Below, in pieces: positions 60,750-64,000 of a DNA stretch of 64,000 nucleotides. Under the pieces are notes generated by a model, which saw only the letters and a program-made list of their open reading frames with translations, was not told the DNA's origin and did no database searches. The stretch lies in the NCBI GenBank assembly GCA_046349155.1, contig JAXMCW010000003.1, positions 744,001-808,000 of the forward strand, in the 5' to 3' direction. The DNA is from Alsobacter sp046349155. Its GTDB lineage: Bacteria; Pseudomonadota; Alphaproteobacteria; Rhizobiales; Beijerinckiaceae. The translations under genes and the position numbers were made by a program. Within the stretch, counting starts at the first letter, position 1; the number at the start of each line of letters is the position of its first letter.

Positions 60750-61630
60750 CAGGCCGCCCCGGCAAAGAGCCCCGGCGCGAAGACGCCCTCGTGCTCGAGC
60801 TCGACGGGGCCCGTCATCAGCACGTGGCCGTCGCTCTCGCGCCAGTGGATCACGAGGTCGCCGCCCGGCAGCGTCACCGTGACCTTGCGCCCCGTGAGGT
60901 CCTTGCGCGCGGCGGCGACCGCGGCGGCGCAGGCGGCCGAGCCGCAGGCCCGGGTGAGGCCCGCGCCGCGCTCCCAGACCTTCAGCGTCAGGCTCTCGCG
61001 CGAGGTGACGTGGGCGAGCGAGATGTTGGCGCGCTCGGGGAAGATCGGGTGGTTCTCGAGCAGCGGCCCGACCCGGGCGAGGTCGTAGGCCTCGACGTCG
61101 TCCACCCAGAAGATCGCATGGGGATTGCCCATGTTGACGGCCGACGGCGTGTGCAGCACCGGGGCGTCGATCGGGCCGACCTGGAGCTCGATGCCCGTCG
61201 TGTCGGCGAAGGGCTCGGCCAGGGGGATTTCGTCCCAGGAGAGGCGAGGCGCGCCCATGTCCACGGTGAACACGCGCTCGCCCTCGCGCCGGCAGGGCAG
61301 CAGGGCGGCCTTGGTCTGCAGCAACAGCGTGTCGCGGCGGCTCTGCGCCGGATCGTCGCGGGTGAGGGCCCAGGCCACGCAGCGCGTGCCGTTGCCGCAC
61401 GCGCCCGATTCCGAGCCGTCGGTGTTGTAGATGCGCATGAAGGCGTCGGCGCCGTCCGTCATGGGGTCGTGCAGTACCATCAGCTGGTCGAAACGGGAGG
61501 CCGGCGCGCGCGCGATGGCGCGGGCCTCCTCGGGCTGCACCCGCACCGACGTGCCGCGCAGGTCGAGGACGACGATCTCGTTGCCGAGGCCGTTCATCTT
61601 CAGGAAGGGGCGACCGACGAGCGGGCTCAT
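60749..61630 (-). CDS. dapF: Diaminopimelate epimerase
   Basis: A 293-residue enzyme of lysine and peptidoglycan synthesis. Both catalytic cysteines are in conserved settings: ESGACGNGTRC and TRACGSAACAAAVAA. MNGLGNEIVVLDLR and NMGNPHAIFWVDD are further signatures. The start at 61630 (MSPLVGRPFLKMNG) fits. It is followed by mtaB with overlapping codons. Confidence 0.95.
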   Translation of the reverse strand: MSPLVGRPFLKMNGLGNEIVVLDLRGTSVRVQPEEARAIARAPASRFDQLMVLHDPMTDGADAFMRIYNTDGSESGACGNGTRCVAWALTRDDPAQSRRDTLLLQTKAALLPCRREGERVFTVDMGAPRLSWDEIPLAEPFADTTGIELQVGPIDAPVLHTPSAVNMGNPHAIFWVDDVEAYDLARVGPLLENHPIFPERANISLAHVTSRESLTLKVWERGAGLTRACGSAACAAAVAAARKDLTGRKVTVTLPGGDLVIHWRESDGHVLMTGPVELEHEGVFAPGLFAGAA

Positions 61631-61835
61631 GGACGATCCGTAACGTTGCGGGCCCTGTGCCGCGCAGACCTGGCTCCATATAGTCGCTGTCGGCGCGGAC
61701 GTCACCGTCCGACGGCCTGGCACGTCCCTTGCGGCGCGGCGGTGCTCGACCCGGAACCCGGGAGGGCGATAGCATCCTGGTCAGTCGAGGGCGCGATTCG
61801 AGGCGACGCCCGGCATTCCCACGAGGTTGAGGGTC

Positions 61836-62669
61836 ATGTCGATCGTCCTGCGTCCCTATCGGAGGCTCGCTCTCGCCTTGCTGCCCGCCCTGGGCCTTGC
61901 GGCCACGGCGCCGGCGGCCGCCCAGCAGGCCCAACCCGCCAAGCCGGCCGCGCCCAAGGCGCAGACGGTGCCCGCGCCCGCGCCGGTGGAAAGCCAGCCC
62001 CTCGCGCCTTTGACGCCGGCGCCCGGGGCGGTCGAGGCCCAGGCCGCTCCCGCCCCCGCTCCAAGCCCCGCGCCTTCTCCTGCTCCTGCTCCTGCGCAGG
62101 CGCCAGACGCCGGGTCTGCGCCGCCCGCGGCCCCGGCCGCGCCGCCGCTTCAGTCCGCGGAAGGCCCCACGACGCTCGCGCCCGCTCCGGCCGACCCGTC
62201 GGTCCCCGACGAGGTCCAGATCGCCGGTCGCCCCGCCGCGGCCCTTCGCGCGCAATCCACCTGGGACGACGGCTACGAGACCCTCACCGGCGCGTTCCAG
62301 AAGCTTCAGGCGGCGATGGACAAGGCCGGGATCAAGGTGACGGGACGCCCGCTCTCCGTCTTCATCGAAACCGACGACATGGGCTTCCGGTTCGAGGCGC
62401 AAGTGCCGATCGAGGCGGCGCCGGCCGCGCGGCCGCAGGGCCTTCCGTCCGAGATCAGCTTCACCACGACCCCGTCTGGCAAGGCGATCCGCTTCGTGCA
62501 TCGCGCCCCCTACGACGACATCGACAGCACATACGAGGCGATCTCGGCCTATCTCGATTCCAAGGGGATCGAGGTGAAGGACGCCTTCACCGAGGAATAC
62601 GTGAACCCCGGCGCGAATGCGGGCGACCCCGGACTCGACCTCAACATCTACGTGCTGCCCAAGGAATGA
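61836..62669 (+). CDS. Exported GyrI-like effector-binding domain protein
   Basis: A 277-residue protein with a signal peptide (cleavage near AAAQQ), a long Pro/Ala-rich linker (about residues 30-125) and a C-terminal domain from ALRAQSTWDDGYETLTGAFQ to LDLNIYVLPKE. Segments VTGRPLSVFIETDDMGFRFE and FVHRAPYDDIDSTYEAISAY resemble GyrI-like small-molecule binding domains (AraC effector-binding fold). In this form it is exported, so a periplasmic ligand-binding role is possible. ATG 61836 was preferred to TTG 61827. Confidence 0.75.
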   Translation: MSIVLRPYRRLALALLPALGLAATAPAAAQQAQPAKPAAPKAQTVPAPAPVESQPLAPLTPAPGAVEAQAAPAPAPSPAPSPAPAPAQAPDAGSAPPAAPAAPPLQSAEGPTTLAPAPADPSVPDEVQIAGRPAAALRAQSTWDDGYETLTGAFQKLQAAMDKAGIKVTGRPLSVFIETDDMGFRFEAQVPIEAAPAARPQGLPSEISFTTTPSGKAIRFVHRAPYDDIDSTYEAISAYLDSKGIEVKDAFTEEYVNPGANAGDPGLDLNIYVLPKE

Positions 62670-62684
62670 GCGCCAGGGGAGGCG

Positions 62685-63776
62685 TCAGGCCGCCCTTGGC
62701 GGCACCTCCCAGGCCTGGCCCGGCAGCAGCGCCCTGAACCGGGCGGGATCGACGCCGTGCCTGTCGAGGGCCGCCGCAAGCGCCTGCAGCGGGCGCTCGA
62801 TGCCCTCGTCGGTGAGCTTGAACGTGCCCCAGTGGATGGCGACGGCGTGGTCGGCCCCGCAGGCCTCGAGCGCCCGGACGGCCTCGTCGGGATCCATGTG
62901 CTGCTCCTTCATGAACCAGCGCGGCTCGTAGGCGCCGATCGGCAGCAAGGCGAGGCGGGGCGGACCGTGCTTCTCGCGCACGGCGGCGAAGTGCCCGCCT
63001 CCAGCGAAGCCCGTGTCGCCGGCGAAATAGACCGGCCCGCCCGGCGCCTCGATCACGAAAGCCGCCCAGAGGGCCTGCAGCCGGTCCATCACGCCCCGGG
63101 CAGACCAGTGGAAGGCCTCCTCCAGGTGCACGGTCACGCGCTCGTTCAGCGCCACGGCGTCGCCCCAGTCATGGGCGTCGATGCGCCCGCCGACGCCGGC
63201 CGCGCGCAGGATCGCGTCATTGCCGAGCGGCGTCACGATGCGCGGCGCGTCCCGTCCGGCGAGGCGGCGCAGCGTCCCGACGTCCATATGGTCGTAGTGG
63301 TTGTGCGAGAGCAGCACCGCGTCGATCGGCGGCAGGTCGTCGAAGGCGATGCCCGGGGCGTTCACCCGCCTGGGCCCGGCGAAGCTCACCGGCGAGACGC
63401 GGTCCGACCAGACGGGGTCGAGCAGCAGGTTGAGCCCCTCGGTCTGAACCAGCAGGCTCGCGTGCCCGACGAAGGACACGCGCAGCGCCTCGCCCTCGAC
63501 CCTGGCGGGCGGCACGTCGCGGTGGGGGCTCGGCCAGGCGTCGGGCCAGGGCTCGTCGCCGCGGCCGAGCAACTGCCATTTCAAGAGGTCGAGCGGCGAC
63601 TTGCGCCAGCGCCTGCCGGGGTTGAAGAACACCCGCCCGTCGAAATGATCTGAGGGCGGCCCCTGATAGTAGCGCGTCGACCTGAAGGGATTCCTGGGAG
63701 CCATGGCGATCCATTCCCCGGCGATGGCCGCGAGCGCGGGCAGTCCGAGGCGTTCGAGAGGAGTCCGGCGGTTCAT
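62685..63776 (-). CDS. MBL-fold metallo-hydrolase (UlaG / NAPE-PLD-like)
   Basis: A 363-residue zinc hydrolase. The metal motif is LLSHNHYDHMDV, with further ligands in YFAGDTGFAGGGHF and VAIHWGTFKLTDEG. The N-terminal region NPFRSTRYYQGPPSDHFDGR and RFRALLPGQAW-like end are typical of the NAPE-PLD-like group that includes bacterial lipid-related hydrolases. Substrate unknown. An ATG at residue 25 could be an alternative start. Confidence 0.87.
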   Translation of the reverse strand: MNRRTPLERLGLPALAAIAGEWIAMAPRNPFRSTRYYQGPPSDHFDGRVFFNPGRRWRKSPLDLLKWQLLGRGDEPWPDAWPSPHRDVPPARVEGEALRVSFVGHASLLVQTEGLNLLLDPVWSDRVSPVSFAGPRRVNAPGIAFDDLPPIDAVLLSHNHYDHMDVGTLRRLAGRDAPRIVTPLGNDAILRAAGVGGRIDAHDWGDAVALNERVTVHLEEAFHWSARGVMDRLQALWAAFVIEAPGGPVYFAGDTGFAGGGHFAAVREKHGPPRLALLPIGAYEPRWFMKEQHMDPDEAVRALEACGADHAVAIHWGTFKLTDEGIERPLQALAAALDRHGVDPARFRALLPGQAWEVPPRAA

Positions 63777-63822
63777 CGCTCCGGCAGATAGGGCCGCGCG
63801 GGCGCCGGGAGAAGGGCGCCGG

Positions 63823-64000
63823 TCAGTCCCCCTCGGGATCGCCGAGGGGATGCAGGTCGCGCACCATGCCCTTCAGGCGGTCGTCGATCACGTGCGTGTA
63901 GATCTGCGTCGTGGAGATGTCGGCATGGCCCAGCAACTGCTGGACGACACGCAGGTCCGCGCCGTTGTGCAACAGGTGGCTGGCGAAGGCGTGGCGCAGC
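63823..64000 (-). CDS. xerD: Tyrosine recombinase XerD, C-terminal end
   Basis: Only the last 58 codons are in the window. They read LRHAFASHLLHNGADLRVVQ, then QLLGHADISTTQIYTHV, the C-terminal box of XerC/XerD with the catalytic His in LRHAFASH and the nucleophile Tyr in STTQIYTHV. The chain ends PLGDPEGD. It resolves chromosome dimers at dif. A phage integrase is the alternative, but the sequence fits XerD. Confidence 0.85.
   Translation of the reverse strand, partial: LRHAFASHLLHNGADLRVVQQLLGHADISTTQIYTHVIDDRLKGMVRDLHPLGDPEGD

Noticed and set aside
62050..62110. Repeated CCTGCTCC-like units as a tandem-repeat or CRISPR-like array
   Set aside because: They encode the Pro/Ala linker of the exported GyrI-like protein, have no spacers and are explained by the protein repeat.
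59496..62501. A 1001-codon reverse frame upstream of and including mtaB
   Set aside because: Only the part from 60749 is MtaB. The upstream part is antisense to the exported GyrI-like gene and in a wrong frame over dapF, and it has no family features.

Overview
The window comes from a GC-rich alphaproteobacterium, most likely order Hyphomicrobiales (Rhizobiales). Supporting genes are a cyclic beta-glucan exporter of the NdvA/ChvA type, a CpdR-type receiver, a ccmC-ccmD-ccmG string, alphaproteobacterial FtsEX and TspO, and most of the ethylmalonyl-CoA (EMC) pathway for acetyl-CoA assimilation. I cannot name the genus from sequence alone. The window is almost wholly chromosomal housekeeping DNA with tight gene packing. 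I see no prophage, no insertion sequence and no CRISPR array.

Layout. 1-4.2 kb: ndvA (cut by the left edge), a motA-motB pair, and the reverse ccmC-ccmD-ccmG cytochrome c maturation operon. 4.2-11.7 kb: purH, ethylmalonyl-CoA mutase (ecm), malyl-CoA thioesterase (mcl2), a DUF429 protein, a PLP dehydratase and a beta-carbonic anhydrase. 11.8-18.8 kb: rpsP and ffh on the reverse strand, rimM-trmD-rplS-leuC on the forward strand, and a previously hidden toxin-antitoxin relic between trmD and rplS. 18.9-24.7 kb: a DMT transporter, methylsuccinyl-CoA dehydrogenase (mcd), a hydratase, plsC and a YdcF protein. 24.8-31.8 kb: ftsEX facing a zinc-ribbon protein, hpt and cpdR, then tspO, a Cys/Met PLP enzyme, a host-attachment-family protein and a YihY/BrkB protein. 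31.8-41.2 kb: crotonyl-CoA carboxylase/reductase (ccr), small membrane and exported proteins, a Usp protein, a methyltransferase, an exported sulfatase and tRNA-Ala(CGC). 41.3-49.7 kb: YggT, YggU, folD, a GumN protein, mesaconyl-CoA hydratase (mch), an isochorismatase-fold protein, a lytic transglycosylase and leuD. 49.8-64 kb: EVE protein, acetyl-CoA synthetase (acs), a GH127 glycosidase overlapping a P1-type peptidase, a phosphoesterase, a cNMP-binding protein, an alcohol dehydrogenase, mtaB-dapF, an exported GyrI-like protein, an MBL-fold hydrolase and the end of xerD.

How it fits together. Acs makes acetyl-CoA from acetate. Ccr, Ecm, Mcd, Mch and Mcl2 are five steps of the EMC cycle that converts acetyl-CoA and CO2 into C4/C5 intermediates. 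These genes are spread over 38 kb as separate transcription units, but each has upstream a related TGC-rich palindrome, approximately TGCTGCRNYGCRRCA. The same 15-mer occurs without a mismatch at ecm and at the carbonic anhydrase start codon. This suggests one regulon that joins carbon assimilation to CO2/bicarbonate supply. The core CTGC-N3-GCAG resembles the site described for PhaR/AniA-type regulators. This putative regulon is the most interesting observation in the window.
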